DNA from: Saccharospirillaceae bacterium
Lineage (GTDB): Bacteria; Pseudomonadota; Gammaproteobacteria; Pseudomonadales; Oceanobacteraceae
Direction: 5' to 3'
Assembly (NCBI GenBank): GCA_022448365.1
Contig: JAKVCS010000007.1
Location: 1 to 64,000, forward strand
Length of the DNA: 64,000 nt
Part shown: in pieces, positions 1-9,616 of the stretch
How the letters are laid out: each line of letters begins with the position of its first letter
How positions within the stretch are numbered: the first letter of the stretch is position 1
The notes under the pieces: generated by a model
Seen by the model: the letters and a program-made list of their open reading frames with translations, nothing else
Database searches by the model: none
What the model was told of the DNA's origin: nothing
Made by a program: the position numbers and the translations under genes

Positions 1-79
1 AAAGAGCAAAATCAGCGTGTCTCCACAACACCTCAGTAAGTACCCACACGAATTACTTAATGCTAATTTTTTAAAGAAC
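1..79 (-). promoter_or_regulatory. rRNA operon leader with boxA-like antitermination sequence
   Basis: Read on the minus strand, this stretch has GTTCTTTAAAAAATTAG followed by AAGTAATTCGTGTGGGT, the typical arrangement just upstream of 16S rRNA in gammaproteobacteria. A second TGCTCTTT word lies at the window edge. The 16S gene itself would start left of the window. The match to rrn leaders is from family knowledge; the 16S gene is not visible here. Confidence 0.75.
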
Positions 80-110
80 GTCGCTTTGTTTCTCTCAAAG
101 CGGGCTGCGT

Positions 111-138
111 ATTTTAATGTTCTAGCGCAGCGTGTCAA
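111..138 (-). promoter_or_regulatory. rrn promoter, proximal
   Basis: On the minus strand TTGACA (133-138) is followed after 16 bp by TAAAAT (111-116), then a G/C-rich stretch. It sits directly upstream of the boxA-like leader, which is the position of a strong rRNA promoter. Confidence 0.7.
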
Positions 139-216
139 GCGTTTATTTTTAAAAGATTTTTCAGATCTTTTCGCCTGACGACAACCCAGAAGAGCTGCCT
201 CAAATCAAGGTGGCGA

Positions 217-244
217 ACTCTACGCACTTGACTCAACGAGTCAA
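217..244 (-). promoter_or_regulatory. rrn promoter, middle
   Basis: On the minus strand TTGACT (239-244) and TAGAGT (217-222) are separated by 16 bp, the same spacing as in the proximal promoter. This is probably the second of three tandem rrn promoters. Confidence 0.5.
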
Positions 245-300
245 CCCTTAACTTGCTTATTTCGCTCGATTAAGAACCCTAAATGAATTACTTAACCTGT

Positions 301-327
301 TGAAATAAAAGAGCTTTTAGCTCTTTC
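301..327 (-). terminator. terminator-like hairpin after msrPQ
   Basis: An AAAGAGCT / AGCTCTTT stem with a 3-nt loop is followed on the minus strand by TATTTCA. It lies downstream of msrQ and between the distal and middle rrn promoters, so it would end msrPQ transcription but also sits in the path of the distal rrn promoter. Confidence 0.45.
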
Positions 328-356
328 CGAACCACCTCAGTGGTCAGGAGCGGCGC

Positions 357-384
357 ATTTTACAGACTGAGAAAAAACCGTCAA
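357..384 (-). promoter_or_regulatory. rrn promoter, distal
   Basis: On the minus strand TTGACG (379-384) and TAAAAT (357-362) are again 16 bp apart. It starts only about 35 bp past the msrQ stop codon. Its use as an rrn promoter is inferred from spacing and from the two further promoter-like pairs downstream. Confidence 0.45.
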
Positions 385-417
385 CACCTTTTTGTAAGTT
401 TTTTACAGAAATATGAA

Positions 418-1044
418 TTAAGGGTTTTCAGCCGTTGTATCCACCCGGTCTGACGACCACTTTTGCCAAGGCAATCTTAGAGCCATCGCCAGCAACACCA
501 CTACAGTGTAGAGCACCGGTTCAAACCAGCTAGAACGAATCTGTAACAAATAGTGAACGGCAGCGAGTAAGCCAATCACGTATACGAGTTTATGCAATGT
601 TTTCCAGAGACGTTTAAGACGGCGCTGCCAGTTTCTGGTAGAGGTAATCGTCAACGGCACCAACAATAGCCAGGCTAAAGCCCCCACCAGAAGATAAGGG
701 CGATCAACAATCTCTGTACCGAGTTCCTGCCATTGCCATTCCAACAAAAAAGCAAAGTACGACAGCAAATGAAGTGTTGTATAGAAGAAAGCAAACAACC
801 CGATCATGCGTCGATGCACCAATATCCATTTCTGCTTGAGCAGATCTTTAACAGGCGTCACGGCGAGAACGATCAACAAGAAGTTAAATGCCCAGGTTCC
901 AGTGAACCAGACAATCGCTTTACCAGGCTCAGGCCCAAGAATATCCCATTCCCCAAGTTGCAAGCGCACAATCGCCTGCGTGAGATAGAAGAAAGGCACC
1001 AACGCCAGCAAGAAAAGGGTTATGCGTCGTAAAGTAACAAGCAT
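418..1044 (-). CDS. msrQ: MsrQ, heme-binding membrane subunit of the methionine sulfoxide reductase system
   Basis: This is the inner-membrane electron donor that passes quinone-derived electrons to periplasmic MsrP, which repairs oxidised methionines. The protein of about 208 aa is mostly hydrophobic helices and carries conserved histidines in LHLLSYFAF and LLAAVHYLL, as expected for heme ligands in the ferric-reductase-like family. ATG at 1044 is preferred because GCAGGG lies at a usable distance upstream; a GTG at 1056 would add four residues but overlaps that site. It starts 20 bp after the msrP stop, so the two form an operon. Confidence 0.9.
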   Translation of the reverse strand: MLVTLRRITLFLLALVPFFYLTQAIVRLQLGEWDILGPEPGKAIVWFTGTWAFNFLLIVLAVTPVKDLLKQKWILVHRRMIGLFAFFYTTLHLLSYFAFLLEWQWQELGTEIVDRPYLLVGALAWLLLVPLTITSTRNWQRRLKRLWKTLHKLVYVIGLLAAVHYLLQIRSSWFEPVLYTVVVLLAMALRLPWQKWSSDRVDTTAENP

Positions 1045-1063
1045 CTGAAAGTACACCCTGCGT

Positions 1064-2062
1064 TTAATAAAGCTTACGCAGGTTCATCCCGGAATACATG
1101 GCCGCCACTTCGTCTTCGTAACCGTTAAACATCAGAGTCTTAATACGATTCGGTTTAAACAAACCTGAAGGAAGGCGACGTTCGCTTGCCTGAGACCAAC
1201 GCGGGTGATCGACTTGCGGATTTACATTGGCGAAGAAGCCATATTCACTTGGAGCGAGTTCAGCCCAGGTTGTCATGGGCATCTTCTCTACAAAGCGGAT
1301 TTTGACAATCGACTTGATACTCTTAAAGCCATACTTCCATGGCACCACCAGACGAAACGGTGCGCCATTTTGGTTGGGCAACACCTCTCCGTATAAACCC
1401 ACGGCCATAATGGTCAAAGGGTTCATCGCTTCATCCATACGCAGTCCTTCGACGTACGGCCAATCAATCGTTGAAAAGACTGAACGCTGCCCCGGCATTT
1501 GTTTCGGATCATTCAAAGTGGTGAACTCGACGAACTTGGCTGAGGATAACGGCTTGAAACGTTTTAGCAGAGCCGACAACTCAAACCCAATCCAGGGGAT
1601 GACCATCGACCAGGCCTCGACACATCGAAGGCGATAAATACGTTCTTCCAGATCCACCTGACTCAGGATATCTTCAAGAGTGAACTGACCTTTCACTTCA
1701 CATTCACCCTCGATCTCTACCATCCATGGATCGGTTCTTAACTTGGATGCGTAACGATAAGGATCATCCTTACCTGTTCCGAATTCGTAGAAATTATTGT
1801 ATTGGGTAACATTTGCATAAGGCGTCAGGTTTTCGCCCTTACCCCAGCCCGTTTCTTTGGCCGCGGCAACCTGCTTCGCCAGCCAAACCGGTCTTTGCTT
1901 GCGGGTTGATTCACGAGTCTGAATTGCATTAGCAGGTAGCGCAGCAGCTGCGACGGATAGAGCAGCGGTTTGACCAAGAAACTGACGACGGTTGAGATAA
2001 CTACTGCGGGAGGTAATCTCGGACGGTGCAACATCCGACTTTTTTCTGCGATTGATAATCAT
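1064..2062 (-). CDS. msrP: MsrP, periplasmic molybdopterin methionine sulfoxide reductase
   Basis: This is the catalytic subunit of MsrPQ, which reduces protein methionine sulfoxide in the periplasm. The 332-aa protein opens with a twin-arginine signal (RRQFLG at residues 25-30, then an Ala-rich stretch). A molybdopterin-oxidoreductase core follows, with the likely Mo-coordinating cysteine in [10 protein letters not shown]. The start at 2062 is chosen because AGGA lies 8 bp upstream; an upstream ATG at 2104 would put an odd extension before the Tat signal. msrQ follows immediately. Confidence 0.93.
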   Translation of the reverse strand: MIINRRKKSDVAPSEITSRSSYLNRRQFLGQTAALSVAAAALPANAIQTRESTRKQRPVWLAKQVAAAKETGWGKGENLTPYANVTQYNNFYEFGTGKDDPYRYASKLRTDPWMVEIEGECEVKGQFTLEDILSQVDLEERIYRLRCVEAWSMVIPWIGFELSALLKRFKPLSSAKFVEFTTLNDPKQMPGQRSVFSTIDWPYVEGLRMDEAMNPLTIMAVGLYGEVLPNQNGAPFRLVVPWKYGFKSIKSIVKIRFVEKMPMTTWAELAPSEYGFFANVNPQVDHPRWSQASERRLPSGLFKPNRIKTLMFNGYEDEVAAMYSGMNLRKLY

Positions 2063-2169
2063 GCTGAAATTCCTGCCTAACTCTGACCCATCACTCGGAA
2101 TCACTCCGGAAGAGACGGGTTAATTGCGTATTGTCGTTAACAGAGTTAGACAGATGGTTTCTGAAAAAT

Positions 2170-2973
2170 TCAGTTCGCCTGCTTTTTATTTTTCAGACGA
2201 GTCCAGCCCTCATAAGCAGGTCCGGATAAGGCATAACCCATAAAGACGCCCAACAGCACTTTGGCCGGATCAATCGAAACAACGACAAACACCATAACGA
2301 CGGCCAGTAAAGCAACGAAAGGAACCTTACCCTTCAGGTCCAGACCCTTAAAGCTGTGATAACGGAAGTTACTGACCATCAATAAGCCTGCACCCGGAAC
2401 GATCACTGCCATTAACCAGGCAATATCGGCACCCACCGTACCGGTCTCACTGAAGGCCCAGACCGTACCAGCAACGATTGCAGCGGCAGCAGGACTGGCC
2501 AATCCGGTAAAGAAATTCTTATCAGACACCGACAACTGTGTATTGAAACGAGCTAACCGCAGTGCCGCACCCGCAACATAGATGAAGGCAGCCACCCAAC
2601 CAATCTTACCCAAACTCTGCATTGACCAGCTGAAGGCCACCAGCGCCGGGGCTACACCAAACGACACCATGTCCGCCAAACTGTCGTACTCAGCGCCAAA
2701 ATCACTCTGAGTATTCGTCAGTCGGGCAACCCGCCCGTCCAGGCCATCAAGAATCATGGCGATAAAAATTGCGATCGCAGCGTTTTCGAAGTGGCCATTC
2801 ATACTGGCAACAACGGCATAAAAGCCTGAAAACAGCGCACCGGTGGTGAACAGGTTGGGTAATAAATAAATGCCTTTACGACCTGGCCATTTTGCTGGCT
2901 TATCTGCGCCCTGAGGCTGGCTGTCTTGCGCGTTATCAGTCAAAGGAACAACCTTATTGTCTTCTTGGTTCAT
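2170..2973 (-). CDS. pssA: CDP-diacylglycerol--serine O-phosphatidyltransferase
   Basis: This enzyme makes phosphatidylserine from CDP-diacylglycerol and serine, the first step towards phosphatidylethanolamine, at the inner membrane. The 267-aa multi-span protein has the complete CDP-alcohol phosphotransferase signature from about residue 79 (DGRVAR, then G, D and D at the expected spacing). It is the membrane-embedded type, not the phospholipase D-like enzyme of E. coli. The polar N-terminal 30 residues have no assigned role. It lies upstream of msrP on the same strand with a gap of 107 bp. Confidence 0.93.
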   Translation of the reverse strand: MNQEDNKVVPLTDNAQDSQPQGADKPAKWPGRKGIYLLPNLFTTGALFSGFYAVVASMNGHFENAAIAIFIAMILDGLDGRVARLTNTQSDFGAEYDSLADMVSFGVAPALVAFSWSMQSLGKIGWVAAFIYVAGAALRLARFNTQLSVSDKNFFTGLASPAAAAIVAGTVWAFSETGTVGADIAWLMAVIVPGAGLLMVSNFRYHSFKGLDLKGKVPFVALLAVVMVFVVVSIDPAKVLLGVFMGYALSGPAYEGWTRLKNKKQAN

Positions 2974-3018
2974 TCTTAACTCATCAGAAATACATTTTTA
3001 CCGCTTCATTATGGAGTA

Positions 3019-3894
3019 TTACAGGGCTGCTGTCTTCCATAACGCCTGCAACAATGTCTCCTGCATTCGCTGCGTTTTGGCACTCAATCCTACAGCAAAG
3101 GGTTCAAGCTCGGGCTGCACCGCTAATACCCGAACCCTCGCTGCCATTGGGCTGTTCTTCAATACCAGCTCTGGCACGACGCCGACCCCTGCTCCTAACG
3201 CGACCATACTGACAATGGCTTCATGACCGGAAACCTGGGCATAGATATTTGGCTGAATACCACGGGCCGCAAACCAATGATTAACTCGTGTGCGCGCCAG
3301 GCCGGTTTCAGATAACACCATAGGTACGGCAGACCAGTCGATTTCTGCCTGATTAAGTTGAGAGATGGTTGTGCTGTTTTTGGGCGCAATAAACAGTAAC
3401 GGCGAGGGCATAATGGTCTTGAAAGTCAGCTCCTCACTGAGTTGTTCTGGTCGAGCAGCGACCACAATATCAGCCTCACCATTCTCTACTTTAAGAATCG
3501 ATTCAGCAGCATCTCCGGTGTGAATATGCAGGTCAACCAATGGGTAACGCTCCCGAAAACGCGCCAGTAAATCGGCCAGAAAGCTATAGCTGGCGGTCAC
3601 CGAACAAAATAAGGTGAGTGATCCCTGCAAATCACTCACCTCCCCTGAGACGGAACTCTTCAGTTGCTGCCAATCAGACAAAGTGCTTTCAGCGTGGCGC
3701 TTAAATAGCTCTCCGGCATTGGTCAGTGACAAGGGTGAGGTTTCGCGCACCAACAAGGTGGCACCCACTTCTTCTTCCATACGAGCCAAACGTCGGCTCA
3801 GGGTTGATGGGCTCATATGCAGTGCTTCGCTGGCCTTACCTAGATGAAGGTGTGAGCACAGGCTAAGAAATGATTGCAGGTCTTTATAGTCCAC
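3019..3894 (-). CDS. ilvY: IlvY, LysR-type activator of ilvC
   Basis: This LysR regulator binds acetolactate or acetohydroxybutyrate and activates the divergent ilvC. The 291-aa protein has an N-terminal winged helix (MSPSTLSRRLARMEEEVG) and a substrate-binding domain with LFCSVTASYSFL and GHEAIVSMVALGAGVGVVP, both very close to E. coli IlvY. The start is GTG, with GAGGA just upstream. The back-to-back arrangement with ilvC is the classical one. Confidence 0.92.
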   Translation of the reverse strand: MDYKDLQSFLSLCSHLHLGKASEALHMSPSTLSRRLARMEEEVGATLLVRETSPLSLTNAGELFKRHAESTLSDWQQLKSSVSGEVSDLQGSLTLFCSVTASYSFLADLLARFRERYPLVDLHIHTGDAAESILKVENGEADIVVAARPEQLSEELTFKTIMPSPLLFIAPKNSTTISQLNQAEIDWSAVPMVLSETGLARTRVNHWFAARGIQPNIYAQVSGHEAIVSMVALGAGVGVVPELVLKNSPMAARVRVLAVQPELEPFAVGLSAKTQRMQETLLQALWKTAAL

Positions 3895-4207
3895 GACTTC
3901 CTCACGACCAATGCTGATTACATCGGATAAAACGGCCAGTGGCTTTGGCTCCAGAAATGCAGCGCCCGAGCCTAAAGGGATGTAATTACGGCGTTCGCTG
4001 ACGTTTTAGGCGTTGAAATCAGCGAGGTACCAAAGCTCTGAAAAACAATATTGAAGTGCCAATCAGGTTTCATTGCAAAATATGCAACACCGTCTCGCAA
4101 ATATAGCATTTTACGCAACACCCTTCTTCTTCTATTATTCGCACCGATTCGATTTTGTTCACCGGAAAGCGTCCGGTGGATTCACTCTACTAATTGGAGA
4201 ACCTGTC
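3895..4207. promoter_or_regulatory. ilvY-ilvC intergenic control region
   Basis: This 313-bp divergent region holds a dyad TTGCAAAATATGCAA at 4073-4087, matching the T-N11-A pattern of LysR-type sites. A related GCAAATATAGCA...ACGCAA arrangement lies at 4097-4118. Two tandem IlvY operators are known in E. coli, so these are the candidate sites here. No gene is seen; open frame between 4073 and 4207 is a non-homologous upstream extension of ilvC. Confidence 0.6.
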
Positions 4208-5698
4208 ATGGGTGAGAACTATTTCAACACGCTGAACCTGCGTGAACAGCTGGACCAGTTGGGCCGTTGTCGTTTTATGGACCGTGAAGAATTCACTAAC
4301 GGTTGTGAAGTTCTGAAAGGCAAAAAAATTGTGATCGTTGGTTGTGGTGCTCAGGGCCTGAACCAGGGTATGAACATGCGTGATTCTGGCTTGGACGTTT
4401 CTTACGCTCTGCGCCAAGCGGCAATCGATGAAAAGCGTCAGTCTTTCCTGAACGCTTCTGAAAACGGTTTCACTGTTGGAACTTACGAAGAGCTGATCCC
4501 AACGGCTGACCTGGTTTGTAACCTGACGCCAGACAAGCAGCACACAAGCGTTGTAGAAGCCGTTATGCCACTGATGAAGCAAGGTGCAACTCTGGGTTAT
4601 TCCCACGGTTTCAACATTGTTGAAGAAGGCATGCAGATCCGTGAAGACTTAACTGTCATCATGGTTGCTCCTAAGTGCCCGGGTTCTGAAGTACGTGAAG
4701 AATACAAGCGCGGCTTCGGTGTACCGACTCTGATGGCTGTTCACCCAGAGAACGATCCTGAAGGTAAAGGTCACGATCAAGCGAAAGCATGGGCTTCGGC
4801 TACTGGCGGCGACCGCGCTGGCGTTCTCGAATCCTCTTTCGTTGCTGAAGTTAAGTCTGACCTGATGGGTGAACAGACTATCCTGTGTGGCATGCTGCAA
4901 ACCGGCGCCATCCTGGGCTTCGAAAAAATGGTTGAAGACGGTATCGACGAAGGCTACGCAGCCAAACTGATCCAATACGGTTGGGAAACTGTTACTGAAG
5001 CACTGAAGTACGGCGGCATCACTAACATGATGGATCGTCTGTCTAACCCAGCTAAGCTGGTTGCTTTCGACATGGCGGAAGAGCTGAAAGAGCTGATGCG
5101 CCCTCTGTTCCGTAAGCACCAGGACGACATCATGACGGGGCACTTCTCCAAAACCATGATGGAAGACTGGGCTGCGGGCGATGCTAACCTGCTGAAATGG
5201 CGCGAAGAAACGGCAGAAACCGGCTTCGAAAAAGCTCCGGCTTCTGACGTTGAAATCGACGAGCAAGAATACTTCGATCACGGCGTAATGCTGGTTGCTA
5301 TGGTGAAAGCGGGCGTTGAGCTGGCATTCGAAACCATGGTTGAGTCTGGCATCGTTGAAGAGTCTGCTTACTACGAGTCTCTGCACGAAACCCCACTGAT
5401 CGCTAACACCATCGCTCGTAAGAAACTGTACGAGATGAACGTTGTGATCTCTGACACTGCAGAATACGGCTGCTACCTGTTCGCTCACGCGGCAGTGCCT
5501 CTCCTGCGCGAGAAGTTCATGCCACACATCAGCACTGATGTGATCGGTAAAGGCCTGAACCTGAAGTCCAACTCTGTGGATAACGCGCGACTGATCGAAG
5601 TGAACGATCTGGTTCGTAACCACCCGGTTGAGTGGGTCGGTCAGGAGCTGCGTGGCTACATGACTGATATGAAGCGTATTGTAGAAGCTTCTAAGTAA
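4208..5698 (+). CDS. ilvC: Ketol-acid reductoisomerase, class II
   Basis: This enzyme converts acetolactate or acetohydroxybutyrate to the dihydroxy acid with NADPH and Mg2+, the second common step of valine, leucine and isoleucine synthesis. The 496-aa protein matches the long class II (enterobacterial) form almost end to end. It has a Rossmann motif [10 protein letters not shown], the PKCPG and [13 protein letters not shown] stretches with metal-binding acidic residues, and a duplicated C-terminal knotted domain ([18 protein letters not shown]). The start at 4208 fits the family N-terminus (NYFNTLNLR) and has GGAG upstream. Confidence 0.97.
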   Translation: MGENYFNTLNLREQLDQLGRCRFMDREEFTNGCEVLKGKKIVIVGCGAQGLNQGMNMRDSGLDVSYALRQAAIDEKRQSFLNASENGFTVGTYEELIPTADLVCNLTPDKQHTSVVEAVMPLMKQGATLGYSHGFNIVEEGMQIREDLTVIMVAPKCPGSEVREEYKRGFGVPTLMAVHPENDPEGKGHDQAKAWASATGGDRAGVLESSFVAEVKSDLMGEQTILCGMLQTGAILGFEKMVEDGIDEGYAAKLIQYGWETVTEALKYGGITNMMDRLSNPAKLVAFDMAEELKELMRPLFRKHQDDIMTGHFSKTMMEDWAAGDANLLKWREETAETGFEKAPASDVEIDEQEYFDHGVMLVAMVKAGVELAFETMVESGIVEESAYYESLHETPLIANTIARKKLYEMNVVISDTAEYGCYLFAHAAVPLLREKFMPHISTDVIGKGLNLKSNSVDNARLIEVNDLVRNHPVEWVGQELRGYMTDMKRIVEASK

Positions 5699-5763
5699 GC
5701 GATCTGCAGCATTCGCCGAAAACCGCTCATCGCGTTTTCGGCGAATCGCGCACCTCTGAACAT

Positions 5764-5802
5764 AAAAAATCCCCGACAGATCTGATCTGCCGGGGATTTT
5801 TT
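5764..5802 (+). terminator. rho-independent terminator after ilvC
   Basis: AAAAAATCCCCG pairs with CGGGGATTTTTT around an inner CAGATC/GATCTG stem, giving a long hairpin with a T run. The A run on the other side makes it potentially bidirectional. Confidence 0.9.
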
Positions 5803-5858
5803 ATGCTTGCTCACTTTGCAAAGTGATCTAGAAGCAACCTCTGCCCTATTTCAGACAC

Positions 5859-5890
5859 AAAAAAACCGCGACACCAAAACGATACCGCGG
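5859..5890 (-). terminator. terminator after the zinc lipoprotein gene
   Basis: On the minus strand CCGCG and CGCGG flank a 15-nt loop and are followed by seven Ts. It lies about 70 bp after the stop of the gene at 5963-7375. A second inverted pair, GATCAGGA/TCCTGATC, lies in between. Confidence 0.7.
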
Positions 5891-5962
5891 CAAAGAATGA
5901 TCAGGACCTCGCCAAACAAACATCCTGATCACTGACTTTAAAGAGTGGAGTTAATCGTCTTC

Positions 5963-7375
5963 TCAGTGGTTGTGATCGTCTCCACCGTGGTTGTGATCAT
6001 CGCCGCCGTGGTTGTGGTCATCACCGCCGTGATGGTGCTTATGCTCACCAACAGCACCAACCCAAGCCAGTTTTGAAGGCTCGAAGCTCAAAGCGATACG
6101 CTCTTTCACTTCTTTTTCAGCCAGATCCACCACAACAATCTGCTTGGCAACCGAGTCAACAACAAACACTTCATCACTGTCCGGACTTACTGCCATTTCT
6201 ACGTGATCGTGACCTTCAAATGCAGGAATGGTTTCCAGAACTTTAATCTTGGCCGTACGCTCAAACGTATGTTCTTCTTCACTTTCTGCAGACGCTGCGG
6301 TTACACCAGCCGATTCACCATCAGATTCGCCTTCACCTCCGTGATTGTGCTCTTCATGAACAGACAGCACGTGCAGTGTTCCGGTGTCATCCAGTACCAG
6401 CATGGCTTCACCTTCATCATCCATAATCGCGGCGTGTTTTGTCGCGCCTTCGCCTTCACTCCAATCCACCAGCTCAATTTCAGCGTCTTCCAGATGAATG
6501 GCGTACAATGCGTTTGAGGCCCAACCAGCGACAACATGGGCATCAGAATGACCGGTAAAGCTGCCGATACGACCAGTCATTTCTGCTGGATTGGCAATGG
6601 TTGATGCAGTGAAGTTTTCACCCTCTTGCTTAACCACCAAAACGCTATCTGAACAGCCAAATACGCTGGCTTCTTCGGTCGAGAAGCTACCATGCAACTT
6701 GTCGCAATTTGCATTGGTCAGTTCTTCTTTTTCAAATTCGCCATCGTGGTAATGATACAGTTCGACCGCGGAAGGCAACTGGTCGTCAGCACTCGCTTCC
6801 GGCGCACGGTAGGTGGTCAGAAGGAATTCGTCACGAGGCTCAGCGGTGCCATGCATGTTGTTGTTTAACTGCAGTTCGCGTTCTTCGTCATCGGTAATGG
6901 CTTCGTCGTCCAGCGTGATAACTTTAGAAGATGTACCTTGCACACCGTCGAAGAAAAATGCCGCGTATTCCTCGTTATGGCGGAAATGCGCTGGTTTGGT
7001 ACCCGTCAGTGTCTTGCTGATTAATTGTGGATCATTTTCACTCAAATCGAAGTGATCATCGTGAGGAACCAGATACAAACCGCCGTCAATAATCTGCACC
7101 TGACCGTCCTGGCTCACCAGACCATAACGATATTGAGGGGAAGCATTTAACGCTTCAGCGGCAGAGTTCAGAGTAATGGTTTCCAGTACACTGCCACCTT
7201 TTGGATTAATCACCGACACCGTTGGATTTTCTGTACTGGCATTAGAAACCAACAGACGACCCGAGGTTTCGACACCTTCACGTGTCTGAGCAGGTTCATT
7301 ATCACTGCTGTCCTTACAGCCGGTTAACGCCGCAGTCAGCACCAGAGCTGATAAAACGGATTTTTTAAATTGCAT
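5963..7375 (-). CDS. His-rich beta-propeller lipoprotein, AztD-like zinc chaperone
   Basis: Probably a periplasmic zinc-binding protein. The 470-aa protein has a lipoprotein signal with lipobox LTGC near residue 20. A body of YVTN/propeller-like strands follows (VSVINPKGGSV; VSPDSDEVFVVDSVAKQIVV). The end is a histidine-rich tail with the unit GGDDHNH repeated, plus internal HNHGG and HDH. Propeller domain plus His-rich metal segments is the layout of AztD, which hands zinc to a binding protein. It follows the TonB receptor gene by 20 bp, behind a Zur-like site, which supports a zinc role. ATG at 7375 has GGAG upstream. The AztD assignment is by architecture only. Confidence 0.7.
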   Translation of the reverse strand: MQFKKSVLSALVLTAALTGCKDSSDNEPAQTREGVETSGRLLVSNASTENPTVSVINPKGGSVLETITLNSAAEALNASPQYRYGLVSQDGQVQIIDGGLYLVPHDDHFDLSENDPQLISKTLTGTKPAHFRHNEEYAAFFFDGVQGTSSKVITLDDEAITDDEERELQLNNNMHGTAEPRDEFLLTTYRAPEASADDQLPSAVELYHYHDGEFEKEELTNANCDKLHGSFSTEEASVFGCSDSVLVVKQEGENFTASTIANPAEMTGRIGSFTGHSDAHVVAGWASNALYAIHLEDAEIELVDWSEGEGATKHAAIMDDEGEAMLVLDDTGTLHVLSVHEEHNHGGEGESDGESAGVTAASAESEEEHTFERTAKIKVLETIPAFEGHDHVEMAVSPDSDEVFVVDSVAKQIVVVDLAEKEVKERIALSFEPSKLAWVGAVGEHKHHHGGDDHNHGGDDHNHGGDDHNH

Positions 7376-7395
7376 AACTTTCTCCAACGGGTGAG

Positions 7396-9480
7396 TTAAA
7401 ACTGTATCGATGTCGATAAACTGATGTTGCGTCCCGGTAGTGGCGCAAATTGTTTCAGATAAGAAACATGATTACGTCCCGGTGCATCAAATAAATTGGT
7501 TAACTGCAGACCCAGCTGCCACTCATAACTGGTGGCCAGCATGACACTGTAGTTAACCCGTGCATTAACATGCTGATAAGCAGCTGCTGCAGATTCTTCT
7601 GCTGCCGTTTTGTTCTGTGCCAAGGACCAGCGATTTTCAATTTCTGCCTGCCATTGGTTGTGGTGCCAGCCAAACTGCAACAATGCCGTCGCCGGCGGTG
7701 TGCGTGGTAGATTCTTATTCGAGGTACCCGCTGCGGCTTTGGTTAGCTGCGCAGACACATAGTCAGCCTGCACCAGTACGTGCCATTGCTCGGTCAGTGC
7801 ATATTCAGAGGTCACCTCACCGCCGTAGAACTCAGCATCAGCCTGCTCATAGCGATAAACCGCATTACCGTGGTAAGGATCTTTAACCGATTTCAGATCG
7901 TTATAAATGTAGTCGTCGAACTGATAGCGATAAGCCGAAACACGAGTGAATAACTGCTCGCTGGCATAAGTCCAGTTGATATCAAAGGTGTAAGCGGTCT
8001 CTTCCTTCAACTCCGGATTATCAAGCTGGTAGGAGAAAGTCGCATGATGATCACCGTTCCAGAACATCTCCTGAGCATCCGGCGCACGTTGAGCACGCGC
8101 CACACTGATCGCCCATCGCTGTTGCGGTGAGATGTTCCAGGTCGATGCAAACGATAAGGTCAGCGGCGCGAAATATTTGTCGTCATAGTAACTTTCATCC
8201 TGACGGCTGGATGCTGCAATGGTTTTGGGGTCAGACGTGATGGTACGGAAATCAATACGTGCACCCAGCTCAAAATTACCGTTACCGAATGATTCGTTTT
8301 GCCAGTCGCGCTTTTCAACCAGGAAGTAACCGATATCCGTCGTTTCTGTTTCTGGCATTGGTGTATTGTGAACAAACTCAAAACCCCCACGCTCAGTAAA
8401 AGCACCACCTTTATAGCCATTCCAGCTCTGGCTGCTGTAGTCCGGAATTTTTGAGCAGCCCGAATGGTCATGACACAGCTGCATTACCTGCTGACTCAGA
8501 TGCAGTCCGAGGTGTCCTTGCCAACCAAACAGCGTGTCGTGACGCAGACGGCTGTTGTACTCCCAGGTTTCCTGATCAAACAAACCCTCTACCGTTGGTT
8601 CAGTCAGCTCATCGTGCTCGTAATCATTAAATGAAACTTCGTTGTCCCAACTGATGATGCCGGAGAATGGGTTCAACCAGGATGATTTGAGATCGTAACG
8701 AATCTGCTCCGGGCGAACACGAGTCTGTTCATCATTTTCATTGGGTACGCCGTAATCGTATTCGCTTTGGGAAACACTGAACCCAATGAAGCCTTTCTCG
8801 GCAGCAGTATGGCTGACACCCAGACTGAATCCTTTACCCGAAGTGTCGCTGTTATTTACTGTTTCCGAGTCAGCCGCCTGATAATCATCGGTCGATTTAT
8901 CGAAGCCACTGACGTGCCAGGCAAACTCGCCGTTGCCACCATTTAATTCCGCACTAAGCTGGCGAGTTGAGGCATTGCTATCGAATTTAGCACTTACCTG
9001 CCCCTCGGTTTCAGTAACCGGCTTGCGGGCAATCTTGTTGTCGATCACATTAACCACGCCACCAATAGCACCGCCGCCAAACAGCAAGGTCGCTGGTCCT
9101 TGAATGACTTCAACCTGACTGGCATTGGCAACCTCTGCCATCGGAGCGTGATCCGAACTCATGGCCGATAAATCAGCGCTGTCGTGTCCGTTGATCATCA
9201 TTTTTACCCGACTGCCACTCATACCGCGCAATACCGGACGACCCACACCCGGACCAAACGAGGCATTGCTGATGCCAGGCTGTTGCTCCAGCAAAGTCCC
9301 CAAAGTGTCACCCGGATTTTTCGCCAGTGCCTGCTGATCCAGCACCAATACAGGTTGCGCAACGTCAGCCAGGGAGGAGTCATCACCTGAACTGACAACC
9401 ACAGTATCAAGTTCAACAGCAGAGGCTTGTGAAGCCGTGCCTGCCGCAACAGCGCCAGCAAGCAAAATACGATATAACAT
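7396..9480 (-). CDS. TonB-dependent outer-membrane receptor, probable zinc receptor (ZnuD-like)
   Basis: This is an outer-membrane gated channel that imports a scarce metal using TonB energy. The 694-aa protein has a signal peptide ending near AVAAGTASQASA. A plug domain follows (residues about 25-140, with VLRGMSGSRVKMMINGHD and ATLLFGGGAIGGVVNVIDN), then a 22-strand barrel ending in SLSTSIQF. Several His-rich stretches (HDHSGC, WNGDHHATF) suit metal capture. A Zur-like palindrome lies 57 bp upstream of the start and the His-rich lipoprotein gene lies just downstream, so zinc is the likely cargo. Substrate specificity is inferred from context. Confidence 0.85.
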   Translation of the reverse strand: MLYRILLAGAVAAGTASQASAVELDTVVVSSGDDSSLADVAQPVLVLDQQALAKNPGDTLGTLLEQQPGISNASFGPGVGRPVLRGMSGSRVKMMINGHDSADLSAMSSDHAPMAEVANASQVEVIQGPATLLFGGGAIGGVVNVIDNKIARKPVTETEGQVSAKFDSNASTRQLSAELNGGNGEFAWHVSGFDKSTDDYQAADSETVNNSDTSGKGFSLGVSHTAAEKGFIGFSVSQSEYDYGVPNENDEQTRVRPEQIRYDLKSSWLNPFSGIISWDNEVSFNDYEHDELTEPTVEGLFDQETWEYNSRLRHDTLFGWQGHLGLHLSQQVMQLCHDHSGCSKIPDYSSQSWNGYKGGAFTERGGFEFVHNTPMPETETTDIGYFLVEKRDWQNESFGNGNFELGARIDFRTITSDPKTIAASSRQDESYYDDKYFAPLTLSFASTWNISPQQRWAISVARAQRAPDAQEMFWNGDHHATFSYQLDNPELKEETAYTFDINWTYASEQLFTRVSAYRYQFDDYIYNDLKSVKDPYHGNAVYRYEQADAEFYGGEVTSEYALTEQWHVLVQADYVSAQLTKAAAGTSNKNLPRTPPATALLQFGWHHNQWQAEIENRWSLAQNKTAAEESAAAAYQHVNARVNYSVMLATSYEWQLGLQLTNLFDAPGRNHVSYLKQFAPLPGRNISLSTSIQF

Positions 9481-9536
9481 AACAATAAGACCATAAAAAT
9501 AATCCGGGCAAAGGTCCCGGATGTCGCAGCGTGCAA

Positions 9537-9549
9537 GTTATATTATAAC
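9537..9549. promoter_or_regulatory. Zur-box-like palindrome
   Basis: GTTATATTATAAC matches the centre of the gammaproteobacterial Zur operator. It lies between the TonB receptor gene (start 9480) and the stop of the GTPase gene (9617). It has 6-bp arms without the longer flanks seen at 10850-10880. Confidence 0.7.
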
Positions 9550-9616
9550 AGTGCACTCATTGACAAGTTATTACGCACAAAAAACGAACAAAACTCCGTC
9601 ACAATAAGGGCCGTAT

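Noticed and set aside
4073-4207. 45-codon upstream extension of ilvC
   Set aside because: It covers the IlvY operator region and lacks homology; the known KARI N-terminus begins at 4208.
4649-5623. A 324-codon open frame antisense to ilvC
   Set aside because: It mirrors the biased codon use of ilvC, has no family features or ribosome site, and ilvC is certain.
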